DNA of 64,000 bases from Bacteroidaceae bacterium (GTDB lineage Bacteria > Bacteroidota > Bacteroidia > Bacteroidales > Bacteroidaceae). Both the position numbers and the translations under genes were made by a program. Location of the stretch: contig JAGAAS010000068.1 in assembly GCA_017615125.1 (NCBI GenBank), forward strand, positions 1 to 64,000, given 5' to 3'. The notes below the pieces were generated by a model. It did no database searches, was not told the origin of the DNA, and saw only the letters and a list, made by a program, of their open reading frames with translations. This document shows, one piece after another, positions 38,832 to 49,400 of the stretch (the first letter of the stretch is position 1; each line of letters starts with the position of its first letter).

Positions 38832-41800
38832 TTAGCGAACTACGTATTTCCTTCCACCTATGATGTACACACCTTGTTGCAGGCCATCAGTTTGACCAAA
38901 GGAAACGGCTTCAGCACTCGTACGAATCAAACGTCCGTCAACGCCATACACATCATGATACTCTGTAAGGTGGCCTTCTTCTTCATCATGTGTTTCAATG
39001 ACGATATCAAAGCGTTTCGGCATATTAGCACTACCCTTTCCTTCCATGTATGCGCCAAATGTCCTGAGCGACATTCGATTGGCGATAAATGATCCTCCAG
39101 AAGGAACATCCTTGACTGCCTCGTCATAGGTATTGAGCATATATCGGTTCTCTGCCTTGTAGACTTTCTCGTAAACAGGGACGAAATCAAAACGAGAGCC
39201 GTTCACGCGAGGAACATTCATCGTAGCCTTTACCAGCGCATTCTCCGCACTAAAGGTAATAGAACCCTCGATGTTTCTTGATTCATCATAGTCATCGCTA
39301 TTGGGGAAAGATACTACATACGGGATATTTGCCTTTATTTCGCGCGCAAGTTCAAATGACGAGCCATTGTATTTGCCTATCCAGAAATGATTGTCGGAGC
39401 CATCAACGCCAAATGGTGTAAGCACCCCTTTCTCTTCATGCTCCACTTTTTGTACATCGAAGGGAAGAACAACCGTTTCCCAGCCAGAAGGCGTTCCAAT
39501 GACGTTCTTTTGGCTGAAGTCCTTTACATACTCAATATAATTAACCCTGAAATCGCGCGGGAAGACAAACGAACCGTTCAGATTGACAGTAATGCTATCA
39601 GCGACGCCATCGCGAATGACGATGACGTCTTTTGAATCAACCACCACATCTTCCTTCACATAAACAAGCGTATTATAAGCAGTCCCAATGAAATCTGTCG
39701 AATCAATTGCTGCCGTTCCTTGCCAATCCACATAGGTAAGTTTCTTGCAACCTTTGAAGATCTTGCTTCCGGCAAAGGAAACGCACGAAGGGATAACTAC
39801 CGAATGCAAGTTTGCGCAGCCACGGAAAACGCTATCCGACAAGGCTGTTACCACATATGTCTCTCCCTCATAACTGATAGTTTCCGGAACAACGATATCG
39901 CCTTCATATAATCTTCCCTCACGCAAAGCAGTCAAGGCAACCGTCTTTTTCTCTTCGGAAAGTAGTTCATAGTTCAAACCATTCACCTCGAAAGAAGTCA
40001 GTCCTGCCTCGTATTGCAACTTGTCAGAATAAACGGAATAAACCGCATCCTTCACAGCACGTACCCGAAAATCATAGGTACTTTTTTCAAAATTCTCAAA
40101 GACCCATGAAGTATCTGTTGTTTCGATATATTTCTTGCTTGTAGTCGGCACTTTTTGTGGCTCGGATTCTTTCCAACGAATTCGCTCCGAATCGTCAATA
40201 TTGTCCACAAAACGTACCCTATCTGCCGAGGGTGCATCCTTCGAGTCATAAATGTCACCCCATATTACCGTAATATCGTCAAGAAGAAGCATAGGTCGAT
40301 CGTCGCTTTCCTTTTCGGTATTGCTGATAAAGGCAATGTATGAACTAGTATCAAGAGGACCGAGCACACAATAATAGTTTGCCACATCTGTACTGGTAAT
40401 GTAAGCACCCACCTGATCGGTATAGTACATCTGATCAGCATCGGTTGCCAAACAAATATGCAGAATGGGTTTTTCGTCTTTCGTGCTGAACTTCGCAACC
40501 GAGAACTGTATTGTTACATAATCGCTGGTACAGGGAAGATAAGGAGTAATAAGATATCCCCTATCCTCTTCGGAACCTATCTGAAGGCAAGAATTATCGG
40601 CGTGTATTTCCTGTCCGCGCCAATCAGGTGTCTCCGTATAGATATCCATCACGCGGGTAATCTCTCCGTATGCTTTCTTGACTTCATCGAAATCTTCGTC
40701 AAACAATACTCTTCCATCAGCAGCAATGGTATTCTCCAAAGGCTTCTGCTCATACTCCAGAACATAAGAAGTTGCATCCTGAACGGAGCTCCAACTAACG
40801 GAGAATGTCGAATCTGTAAGAGATGTGGGAAGATTCAGAGTCGGGGGCGTCAGGAGACCATCATCTTCCGGCAATTGGACAAAGCTGACGCCAGAATATG
40901 CTGAGAGAACACCATTCTTATAGCAACGCAGACGGTAGCAATAAAGTTCTCCTGGCTCAAGGTTCGTAACCAGCTGCACCACATTTTCCGTAACGATTGT
41001 CTGCACCAGCTCACCCTTGGAACTTAGCAAGGAGGCGTTCCATTTACTTTTGTCACTCTCCCCTCCGACAATATGGAACACTTCTAAGAGATAACTTTCG
41101 ATGTTGAAGAACAATTTCCAGCGTGCATTGAACGAACAAGAAGTCACATTCTTGGCTTCCAGCACTTCAGGGGCATCGCCGCAACCCTTCATGAAGCTGA
41201 AGGTAATAACGCCATCCTCCTCTTTTATCTCCGTAATAGGCTGCCCGAAACTGTTTCCCGCATTCGTTACGGCAGGTGGAGTTGAATAATCCGTTAGCTC
41301 AACATTGTTGGAAGTACCGGGATAAGGATCTCCTGCAGCATTGGAAAAAGTACGTCTCCTTTCAGCATCGGCAGGGATTATTGTCATTCGCTCGATAGAA
41401 TAGTTGTTGACTGTGTTACTAATCCAGGCTGTCTGCTTGTAGTCAACATGCATTACTAACAGTCCATGACCGGCGGCAGCACGGTTCCATCCCGTTTGCT
41501 GAACGTTTTCAATAATGTAATACTCATCGGTATTCTCGTTGCTCTCAATGCGATACGCCTTGCCGCCATCCGAAACAGGTGACAGAGAGACAGACTGCTC
41601 TTCGCTCAGAGTTTCGATATCTATCCACCCCATAAACTCCTTCTCGTAAGCAGTATATCCGCAAGGAGTATAGCCGTTCTCATTGTAACAGCCGTAGTCC
41701 ATGATGCTCCAGGTGAACATTCCGAAGTTGTCGCCAACTGTATCATAAAAGTCAGGCAGTCCCAGACAATGGCTGAACTCGTGACATATCGTTCCGATGC

Positions 41801-42644
41801 CGTCTATCTCCTTTCCGCTGCTTCCGTTCAGCTCGCTACTGCATGCATACTCGTTTATCTGCACGCCATCCAGTTTAAGGGCAGAACCCACAGCCGAAGA
41901 TAATTCCCATTTGTGAGGCCAGATGGTATTCTCACCGCCCCCTTGTGCTTCGCCATACCCTGCGTAAATGACATAGCAGAAGTCGACCACTCCATCGCGG
42001 TCCGTATCGTAGTCCTTGAAGTTAATGTCGTTATTCCCGAGCTTCAGAGCTTCCATGACCATCTCCCCCGCTGCTTTGTCGCTGCCGCTTTCACGATTTC
42101 CGCCATAGTAGGCCATTTCGTGGCTCACAGTGTAGGGACCATAAACGTCGAACTGCGGAGAAAAAGCTCCGTTGCTCTGAGCGATAAAGTAATCGCGGGC
42201 ACTGCCATATCCCCCATTCTCTGAATAGTTCTCGTCATTGAAGTGCTTCATGAAAGCCTCATTCGGATTCTCATGCGAGAATTTCACATCGGTATATTGT
42301 GCCAGGACAACGAGCACGCGCTGTGTTCCGCTCGGATTCTTTGAAAGCCCTGCTTTCCGGGGAGCGCGGCGCCCGTTGGCGTTAGCAGCTTCCTGAGCTC
42401 TTTCCTGAAGGCTTGCCATCTCCTGCGCAGTATAAGGAATGAACCGGCCCTTCTTGTCAGGCTTCACAGGCGTTCCGTCCAATGTCGTATAATAATGGCA
42501 GAACTCGTCGCCCTGGAGCATAATGGTTATAGTTGAACCGTCGGGTTGTTTTACGGAGCGAGTAACATGCTTGGCAGGAACAGCTCCAATTGTAAGGACA
42601 CCGACAATAGATAATATCAGAGTAGCTATTATTTCTTTTTTCAT
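38832..42644 (-). CDS. Secreted M6-family metalloprotease with LRR segment and T9SS tail
   Basis: A signal peptide ends near TIGAVPA, with a short propeptide and an Arg-rich stretch (NGRRAPRKAG). The M6 (immune-inhibitor-A-like) catalytic domain is about 105-485, with zinc motif HEFSHCLGLPDFYD at about residue 288. Two fibronectin-like/jelly-roll regions follow. A BspA-type leucine-rich segment is near 955-1005 (YVVTALSDSVFRGCANLHSV, KIFKGCKKLTYVDW). The end, EYHDVYGVDGRLIR then QQGVYIIGGRKYVVR, is a T9SS type A sorting tail, so PorU/PorV in this window are plausible processing partners. It would degrade extracellular protein; the target is unknown. Confidence 0.85.
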   Translation of the reverse strand: MKKEIIATLILSIVGVLTIGAVPAKHVTRSVKQPDGSTITIMLQGDEFCHYYTTLDGTPVKPDKKGRFIPYTAQEMASLQERAQEAANANGRRAPRKAGLSKNPSGTQRVLVVLAQYTDVKFSHENPNEAFMKHFNDENYSENGGYGSARDYFIAQSNGAFSPQFDVYGPYTVSHEMAYYGGNRESGSDKAAGEMVMEALKLGNNDINFKDYDTDRDGVVDFCYVIYAGYGEAQGGGENTIWPHKWELSSAVGSALKLDGVQINEYACSSELNGSSGKEIDGIGTICHEFSHCLGLPDFYDTVGDNFGMFTWSIMDYGCYNENGYTPCGYTAYEKEFMGWIDIETLSEEQSVSLSPVSDGGKAYRIESNENTDEYYIIENVQQTGWNRAAAGHGLLVMHVDYKQTAWISNTVNNYSIERMTIIPADAERRRTFSNAAGDPYPGTSNNVELTDYSTPPAVTNAGNSFGQPITEIKEEDGVITFSFMKGCGDAPEVLEAKNVTSCSFNARWKLFFNIESYLLEVFHIVGGESDKSKWNASLLSSKGELVQTIVTENVVQLVTNLEPGELYCYRLRCYKNGVLSAYSGVSFVQLPEDDGLLTPPTLNLPTSLTDSTFSVSWSSVQDATSYVLEYEQKPLENTIAADGRVLFDEDFDEVKKAYGEITRVMDIYTETPDWRGQEIHADNSCLQIGSEEDRGYLITPYLPCTSDYVTIQFSVAKFSTKDEKPILHICLATDADQMYYTDQVGAYITSTDVANYYCVLGPLDTSSYIAFISNTEKESDDRPMLLLDDITVIWGDIYDSKDAPSADRVRFVDNIDDSERIRWKESEPQKVPTTSKKYIETTDTSWVFENFEKSTYDFRVRAVKDAVYSVYSDKLQYEAGLTSFEVNGLNYELLSEEKKTVALTALREGRLYEGDIVVPETISYEGETYVVTALSDSVFRGCANLHSVVIPSCVSFAGSKIFKGCKKLTYVDWQGTAAIDSTDFIGTAYNTLVYVKEDVVVDSKDVIVIRDGVADSITVNLNGSFVFPRDFRVNYIEYVKDFSQKNVIGTPSGWETVVLPFDVQKVEHEEKGVLTPFGVDGSDNHFWIGKYNGSSFELAREIKANIPYVVSFPNSDDYDESRNIEGSITFSAENALVKATMNVPRVNGSRFDFVPVYEKVYKAENRYMLNTYDEAVKDVPSGGSFIANRMSLRTFGAYMEGKGSANMPKRFDIVIETHDEEEGHLTEYHDVYGVDGRLIRTSAEAVSFGQTDGLQQGVYIIGGRKYVVR

Positions 42645-42676
42645 AGGAGTTTTTGTCTGTTTCGTATTTCAGCCTG

Positions 42677-42684
42677 CAAAGGTA
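42677..42684 (-). promoter_or_regulatory. -7 box of the metalloprotease gene
   Basis: TACCTTTG on the minus strand, 33 nt before the ATG at 42644. No clear TTTG is seen upstream. Confidence 0.5.
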
Positions 42685-42910
42685 ATAAAAAAAGAGGGTT
42701 TCTTTTCGAGAACAGATAAAAAAATATGAAGAAGGGAAAAAACAATATGCTTAATACATAATTTCTTATTCCTTATTACTTTTAATATAAAGGTAATTAT
42801 ATCATGCGTGGCAGTAAAAGAATACAAGTATTCGACCTCAAATTAACAATAAAGCATTTTTCCAATAGTTCGAAGACTCTATTCAAAAAGTCATATCGAG
42901 AAAGAAAAAA

Positions 42911-42995
42911 CTATTTTCATGGCATGAAAATATATTATCACGACATGAAAAAATATTATCATGACAAGAAAATATATTTTCACGTCGTGAAAATA
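42911..42995. repeat. Four-unit dyad array with 20-21-bp period
   Basis: Dyads CATGGCATG, CACGACATG, CATGACAAG and CACGTCGTG are centred at 42923, 42943, 42964 and 42985 and separated by AAAATATATT-like spacers. The two ends are near reverse complements of each other (CTATTTTCA start, TGAAAATAG end), so the whole forms one long imperfect hairpin. It lies in the 42645-43189 gap, where I see no other gene. Confidence 0.65.
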
Positions 42996-43183
42996 GTTTT
43001 TGATTTGTCCTCTTGCTTTTTCTGCAGGAGTTTATTGAATAATTCCAAGAAGAAAGAGTATTGTTAAGATTGGGAGTCGGGACGAAGTTGTTTCAGATGC
43101 CCAAAGAGCCAGAAAGCGACAGGGTTGGAAGTATCTTCCACTGTGTTTTTTGACTCGTTTGTAGTCAAACGGCAGATAATTGC

Positions 43184-43217
43184 TAAAAAAAGAGGGTAGC
43201 CTGTTGGCTACCCTCTT
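43184..43217 (-). terminator. Terminator of the SusC-SusD-lipoprotein operon
   Basis: A perfect 12-bp stem AAGAGGGTAGCC (43190-43201) / GGCTACCCTCTT (43206-43217) with loop TGTT is followed on the minus strand by a run of T. It begins 36 nt after the stop of the last operon gene. Confidence 0.88.
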
Positions 43218-43252
43218 CGGATCAGTATCCGTAATTGTTCTATGACGGATGA

Positions 43253-44758
43253 TTACTTCAAATTGCCAGTGGCAACGCTCAGGGCGGGCACGTGGAAGAA
43301 GTTCCGCGAAGCCTCCAGAGATTCCACTACGGACATGATGTTCTTGGCAGGTGCCGTTGCAGCAGCCTTACTCAGAACAATGCTGCAAGGAGTGTTATCC
43401 GAACCGCCATACGTATTATCATTAAAATCAAAGACATAGACAATGCCATCAACACCCTCTACATCTTCACTATTGTTGTACGAATAGTTCGTGAACTGGA
43501 TGTCACCATTCTCCTTGAAGCCGGCAACCAACATCATATCGGTGAAGATATAGCCCGTTTTGCTGTCATAAGCAACGGCATAGACGTCACCATATTTGTT
43601 GGGACCCATATACTGGGGCTCGAAGTAAAGAAGTCCTCCGAACAACTTCAGGTTTATTCCATTATCTTCCAATTCATAGCGGCTGTCAACAACAAGACCC
43701 TTCATGTTTACGGTTTCTTCGTCAACGGCAGTGAGCGTTACCTCAGCGGTAGCCTCTTTCTTTCCATCGTTCAGATACGTAGCCGTATAGGTTCCGGCAT
43801 ATTCCTCTGCCGTACCACCGGCAACAATGGCGCCGAAGCCATTTCCGGACTCCTCTTCTGGCTCTTCCTCTCCTTCCTGTGGTATATCATCAAGAGGATA
43901 GCCATCAGTCCAAGTGAAGTCAAGATACCAATACCAACCAGCTTTAATGGTTTCTCCCCATGCATCATAACCCACATAACCAGAAAGGCTATATGCATTA
44001 GCTTTCTTGGTAAAGGTATGTCCAGCGGATGGGCTGTACATCCAATAATAATTACCATTATCAGAGCCACTCTCACCCATCAGCTGAGCCGAATAGGCAG
44101 CACCAAGGGGCTCATAGGTGGTCTTATCCAGATAGAACAGGAAGTGATAGCCTTCATCTGCATAATCAGGCTCAAGCATGAACTCCAAACTAACAAGACG
44201 AACAAGCATCTCATTTGCAACACTTGCGTATTCGGGAGCCATCTGAAGTTCAACCTTTGCCTCATTGCCAGACCAATTGTCTGTAGCGACAACCGTACCT
44301 ATCTTGGTCCAAGAATAGTCGACGCCAAAAGTAATGGCCGTTTCTGCAATACCATATTGGTCTTCACCAAGTTTAGAAAGCTTGGTTGAGTCAATAGAAA
44401 GCGTAAAGTCATAGGTTTCACCCGTTGCCATACCGGCAATGCCGATTGTAATGTCAGCCAAAGTCTCACCTGCGGCAAACGTTACAGAAGTAGGAACAGT
44501 AAAGAAATCGTATTCACAATCGTTGTTCAAAGTAATAGTAGCTTCAGGACCGGCAAAGTTACGGGAAAGCTTGAGCGTATACTCCGTTTCTGTATATCCA
44601 GGACCATAAGAAGCGCCAGCAGACTCGGTCAAGAAGGCATAGCCTTGCTCTGCCTCACTCAGATCATAGATAGTGGCTACGTTGCCGTCGTCGCAAGAAG
44701 CGAAAGCAAACAGCGCAACACCAGCAATCAATGATAAAACTTTATTTATCTTTTTCAT
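43253..44758 (-). CDS. SusE-position surface lipoprotein, unknown ligand
   Basis: Lipoprotein signal MKKINKVLSLIAGVALFAFASC with Cys22. The N-terminal region (about 40-150) looks like Calx-beta/BACON-type Ig modules (ATITLNNDCEYDFFTVPTSV, GETLADITIGI). The remainder is beta-rich with an acidic linker (EGEEEPEEESGNG). It is the third gene after SusC and SusD (25-nt gap), the position of accessory surface glycan- or peptide-binding lipoproteins. No enzyme motif is seen. Confidence 0.72.
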   Translation of the reverse strand: MKKINKVLSLIAGVALFAFASCDDGNVATIYDLSEAEQGYAFLTESAGASYGPGYTETEYTLKLSRNFAGPEATITLNNDCEYDFFTVPTSVTFAAGETLADITIGIAGMATGETYDFTLSIDSTKLSKLGEDQYGIAETAITFGVDYSWTKIGTVVATDNWSGNEAKVELQMAPEYASVANEMLVRLVSLEFMLEPDYADEGYHFLFYLDKTTYEPLGAAYSAQLMGESGSDNGNYYWMYSPSAGHTFTKKANAYSLSGYVGYDAWGETIKAGWYWYLDFTWTDGYPLDDIPQEGEEEPEEESGNGFGAIVAGGTAEEYAGTYTATYLNDGKKEATAEVTLTAVDEETVNMKGLVVDSRYELEDNGINLKLFGGLLYFEPQYMGPNKYGDVYAVAYDSKTGYIFTDMMLVAGFKENGDIQFTNYSYNNSEDVEGVDGIVYVFDFNDNTYGGSDNTPCSIVLSKAAATAPAKNIMSVVESLEASRNFFHVPALSVATGNLK

Positions 44759-44783
44759 AATTGTCTATCTTTTAGTTGGTGGA

Positions 44784-46436
44784 TTATTCTTCAACCTCTT
44801 CTGTTACGTAGATATTCTCGAGGGCTTTGCCTTCGGGCTGGCCTTTCAGAAGAGTAGGATTCTGGTCAACCTGATCATCCATGTTCTCGTTACCATCAAA
44901 CTCAGCCTGAGGAATGGTGAGAACCCATGCCCATGTGTTAGGATCGTTTGTATCGCAATTGTTAAGCAAAGCAGTAGTAGGATAGCCCTGTGCCTCCGTA
45001 CGCTTGAAGCCCTGATGCAGACGACGAATATCCATTACGCGGCCATACTCACCCCACAACTCAATACGACGCTGAACGAGAATCTCGTCAAGCAGCGAGC
45101 CGGTATAAGTAGAGGTAAGAGAACCAAGAGCAGTACCACTCAGAGAAGAGCAGTTGTAGTCGGCATCACGGGTCTGAATGAGTTTGTTCAGAACAGCCTT
45201 GGCACCAGCTTCGTCACCCTTGCGGCAAAGACATTCGGCCTCAGTGAGGTACATCTCCTCAACGCGCATCCACATCTTGTCGCCCAAACTCTGGGAAGGA
45301 TCAGAGAAACGGAATTTGTAGTTCATGAGATTGCAGTAAGTGCCGTCTTCTGACATATCAATGCCGAACTCATCTTTCAGTTCTTTCGTCGTCTTCCACC
45401 AGCCACGACGAACGTCGTTGGCGCCCAACTTGGCATAGAGTTCCGTGTTCAAGCACTTGGGAGCAGCATAGCCATAATTCTGGGTTCCAGGATACATGGA
45501 GATACCATCCATATGATAAAGGAACGGGCCCCAACCTGGAGTCTGGTCTGTGATGATTTCAGCACCCCACATCACATCGCCCTGTTTAACATTGTTGAAG
45601 CCAGCAAGGCATTCAGCAGGGGTAGCAATCGTATAGCCTTCCTGGGCAGCACGGGCAGCTGCCAAAGCGCCGTCATAGTCTTCAAGAGCCAGATAGATAC
45701 GCGACTTGATACCATTGGCAACACGATAGTCGATGTGAGTCTTGTGAGTCTGTTTTCCAGCAGTGGACAGCAGTGTGACTGCCTTGTCGATATCGCTCTT
45801 AACCTGTGCATAAACCTTTTCTACGCTTGCGCGAGGCTTGCCAGGAGTACCAGCAGCACTGGGTTCGGTATAGAGAGGAACACACTTTTCACGCATACGG
45901 TCGGCATCACCCTTCACATAAGGACGAGAGAAATACTGAGCCAGCATGAAGTAGCAATATGCACGAATGGCGTAAGCTTGGCCAATCACATAATTCACAT
46001 CGGAAGGAGAACCGCCCATGGTCTCTTCGGCTGCAATAATGTAGTTAGCATTGGAAATAAGCTTATAATATCCATTCCAAAGGTCATAGGAGCGCCATGC
46101 ACCACTTGTATAACGTCCCTTTACATTGTAGATGCAATCATACCAGTACCAGCCATTACCAGTAGCGCCCATGATGCAGTCGTCGCCCATAACCTCAGCG
46201 CACAAGTTCCAAGCCGTCAGGCCATCGCACTGTTGGGTGTTACCCGTCGTGGACCAGCCCTGCTCGAACATCATACGATAAATACCGTTCAGGGGGACGA
46301 GAGCGGCTGTTGCATTGTCGAAGAGAGCGGGACCTGAAACCTTATCCGTCGGGTTCGTCTCCAAGGCATCATCACTGCAAGCGGCAAAACCCATTGCCAC
46401 AACAGCAGTCAAAAGATATACAAAATATTTTTTCAT
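44784..46436 (-). CDS. SusD/RagB-family substrate-binding lipoprotein
   Basis: Lipoprotein signal MKKYFVYLLTAVVAMGFAAC (Cys20). SusD-like helical/TPR fold: AALVPLNGIYRMMFEQGW, then YVIGQAYAIRAYCYFMLAQYF near residue 150 and DEILVQRRIELWGEYGRVMD near residue 445, the classic C-terminal RagB/SusD motif. At 550 aa it is typical. It caps the SusC barrel encoded 23 nt upstream and determines substrate capture together with it. The locus has no glycosidase, so a glycan substrate is not assured. Confidence 0.93.
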   Translation of the reverse strand: MKKYFVYLLTAVVAMGFAACSDDALETNPTDKVSGPALFDNATAALVPLNGIYRMMFEQGWSTTGNTQQCDGLTAWNLCAEVMGDDCIMGATGNGWYWYDCIYNVKGRYTSGAWRSYDLWNGYYKLISNANYIIAAEETMGGSPSDVNYVIGQAYAIRAYCYFMLAQYFSRPYVKGDADRMREKCVPLYTEPSAAGTPGKPRASVEKVYAQVKSDIDKAVTLLSTAGKQTHKTHIDYRVANGIKSRIYLALEDYDGALAAARAAQEGYTIATPAECLAGFNNVKQGDVMWGAEIITDQTPGWGPFLYHMDGISMYPGTQNYGYAAPKCLNTELYAKLGANDVRRGWWKTTKELKDEFGIDMSEDGTYCNLMNYKFRFSDPSQSLGDKMWMRVEEMYLTEAECLCRKGDEAGAKAVLNKLIQTRDADYNCSSLSGTALGSLTSTYTGSLLDEILVQRRIELWGEYGRVMDIRRLHQGFKRTEAQGYPTTALLNNCDTNDPNTWAWVLTIPQAEFDGNENMDDQVDQNPTLLKGQPEGKALENIYVTEEVEE

Positions 46437-46459
46437 ATTCGTGTTCTATTATTATATTA

Positions 46460-49400
46460 TTATTTTACAATGCAGACAGCAACACGGTCGTCAGCAATAG
46501 CAGCAGAAGTAGAAATACGACTTGCGCTGATACCGGCTTCAATAAGCTTGTCAGCAACAACCTTTGCACGAGCAGCAGACAGCTGATTATTGATTTCAGT
46601 CGTACCAGTGCCCTTGTCGGCATATCCGGCGATAGAAATCGTTGCATCAGGATTGTCCTTCAGGATCTGGCAGAGTTGACCGAGCTTGAAGGCTTCGCCA
46701 GCACGGAGTTCAGACTTACCGATTACGAAGTATAGGTTCTCGTCAACGTTTACAGCATTCTTCTTTGCCTGAACAGGAACTTCCTTGATTACTTCTTTCT
46801 CAACAACCTTCTCCACATAGCGGATTTCAGGTTCAACGTCAGCAGCGGGAGCAGCATAAACAATAGGAGCAACAGCGTTATTCTTGTGGTTATCAGCAAA
46901 GGTAATGTCGATACCAAAAGCAACTGTCTTGTTAGGAGTATAGGTGTAGTCAACACCACCAGAGAAGTTATACTGAGGATCCATACCATCGAGGTGTGAG
47001 AACAGATAGAGATTGTCACCCGTTACGAATACACGAGCGTGATCCAAACCAGCCTTCTTGGCAACTCTGCCAGGAAGGGTGTAACCGAAGGTAACATTCT
47101 TGATAGATGCATAAGAAGCATCAATCAGATAAGCATCGTTAGCGCAGAAAGCGCCATTGAGCTCTATGCGAGGAACGTCGGTAACGTCGCCGGGCTTCTG
47201 CCAACGACGAAGAGCATCCTTGCTGAAGTTGTTACCAGCATACTGAATGTTCATCAGACCTGAATAATTGCTCTCGTAGATATGTCCGCCAAGTGAATAA
47301 GCGGTGCTGATGCTGAGGTCGAAATTCTTGAAGAACTCGAATTCGAGGTTAACGGCACCGTTGAGCTTTGGAATACGGCTACCCATGTACCAGCGGTGTG
47401 AACTTGCTACAGCATAGTCGTCCGTAAGGAATACCTTTGACTCACGAGTAGTTTTAACCTCATTACCTTCTTCGTCAGTCGTAACTTCATCAATCCAAGG
47501 AGTATTGTCGTCGCCAGGATTGAAATAAGCGCCATCTTCATAAACCCAATAAAGTCTCTTACCTGTTGCAGGATCAACGCCAGCATTCTTGGCAAGACGG
47601 AAGGTGTTGATTTCGTAACCCACCTTGATAGTGCGGTTTCCGTTGACGATTTCTGGAGCCTCGTCTGTAAGCTTCAGCACCTTGTTCTTCAACATAGCAC
47701 CGAGAACTGTGGCACGGAACTTGAAATTCTTCTGATCAACGATCTGTGCTCCAACAGTGAATTCGAAACCCTTATTCTCAACCTGACCAACGTTTGCATC
47801 GTAACCAGAGAAGCCGGTGGAAAGAGCCATAGGCTTGCTGAGAAGCAGGTCGGTGGTCTGCTTGTTGTAATATTCAAGAGAGATGTTCAGTCTGTTGAAG
47901 AGAGCAGCATCGAAACCGATGTTGAAGTTGGCATTCTTTTCCCAGCTCAGCTCAGTATTCTCCAAAGAGGTAATGCGAGCACCGGAGTTGCTGGCATTGG
48001 GCCACGTCATATCGTAGAAGCTCTGCCATGCATAGTAGGTTCCGAGATCATCGTTACCCTGACTACCATAGCTTGCGCGAAGAGCAAGGTTGTTCACCCA
48101 ATCAACTTCTCTCATGAAGTTCTCCTGAGAGATACGCCAGTTAACACCAACGGACCAGAAATCGCCCCAGCGGAAATCTCTGTTGAAACGGCTGGAACCA
48201 TCCGTACGATAGCTCAGAGACAGATAATACTTCTCCATGTAGTTGTAATTGAAACGGCTCAACCAAGATTCAATGCGATAGTTGTCTTCCGAAGAACCAA
48301 CGCCCTGAACTGTGGTGGCAGGATCCATTTCATAGATACCGTCAACCAAGCCGCTCTTCTCACCCCAAAGGGTATTGTACTTCATGCTATAGAACTCATG
48401 ACCTGCCAGAACATCGAAGTTGTGGTCACCGAAGGAACGGGTGTAGGTAAGAAGTTCATTGAGCGTATAGGAGAACGTACGATAGTTGAGCTTTTCAAGA
48501 ATACCACCGTAAGAAGCGAAGTTGCCATGATACATATTATAATAATACATCTGGTTGCGGTTCACGAAATCAACACCGAAGTTAGTCGTGAACTTCAAGC
48601 CGCGGAGAACGCCAGCAGAAGCGTCGTCACTACCTAATGTGAAATAGGTACGTCCGCTGAAGTTGTCACGCTTGTTGTAGGACTTGTCGTCAATAAGCGT
48701 ACCAATACAGTTGAAGTTACTCATCTGAGGACGGGTAACACCATAGTCGAGCTGCTGGTTGCCCTGCTCGTCCAATACATCCTTCCCATTAGCATCCTTT
48801 ACATAAACAGGATAGATAGGAGCCAGGAACTGAGCTGTGTACCATACGTTTGACAGAGAACTGCCGTCGTACATCATGTAGTTCTGGTTGGTATGGCTGA
48901 ATGATGCATTCAAACCCGTCTTCAGCCAAGTGGTTGCCTCGTTGTCAACATTCAAACGACCGCTGTAACGCTGGAAGTTTGTAGTCTTCAAGACACCGTT
49001 CTCGTCCAGGTAGCCAAGAGAAAGTAACGTCTTGGTATTCTTGCTACCGCCAGTAACGCTGACCTGATACTCCTGACGAAGAGCATTCTTCTGCTCCAGA
49101 GCATCCATCCAGTTTTCGTCGTATGCAGAAACGGCATCTTTCTGGACCTTACCGTCTTCACCGATCAAGGTTGCCCAAGTGTACTTCTTGAAGGGGTTGT
49201 AGATTTCACCTCCAAGTTCACCAGCGAGAGAGTTGCGCGACAAAGCTGCTGCCTCATCCCAGCTGTAACCGCCATTGAATACATAGCCATTACGCAGGGC
49301 TTCGAACATCAGCTCTGCATACTCAGCCTGATCAACAGTGTTGTAACGCTTGATGGCACGGTTTGCAAAACCCCAAGAAGCCTTGAGGTTAACAGCCGAC

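Noticed and set aside
42804..43067. An 87-codon plus-strand frame with repeated YYHDMKKYYHDKK-like peptide
   Set aside because: The peptide repeat is simply the translation of the 20-21-bp dyad array; there is no promoter or ribosome-binding context and composition is A/T driven.
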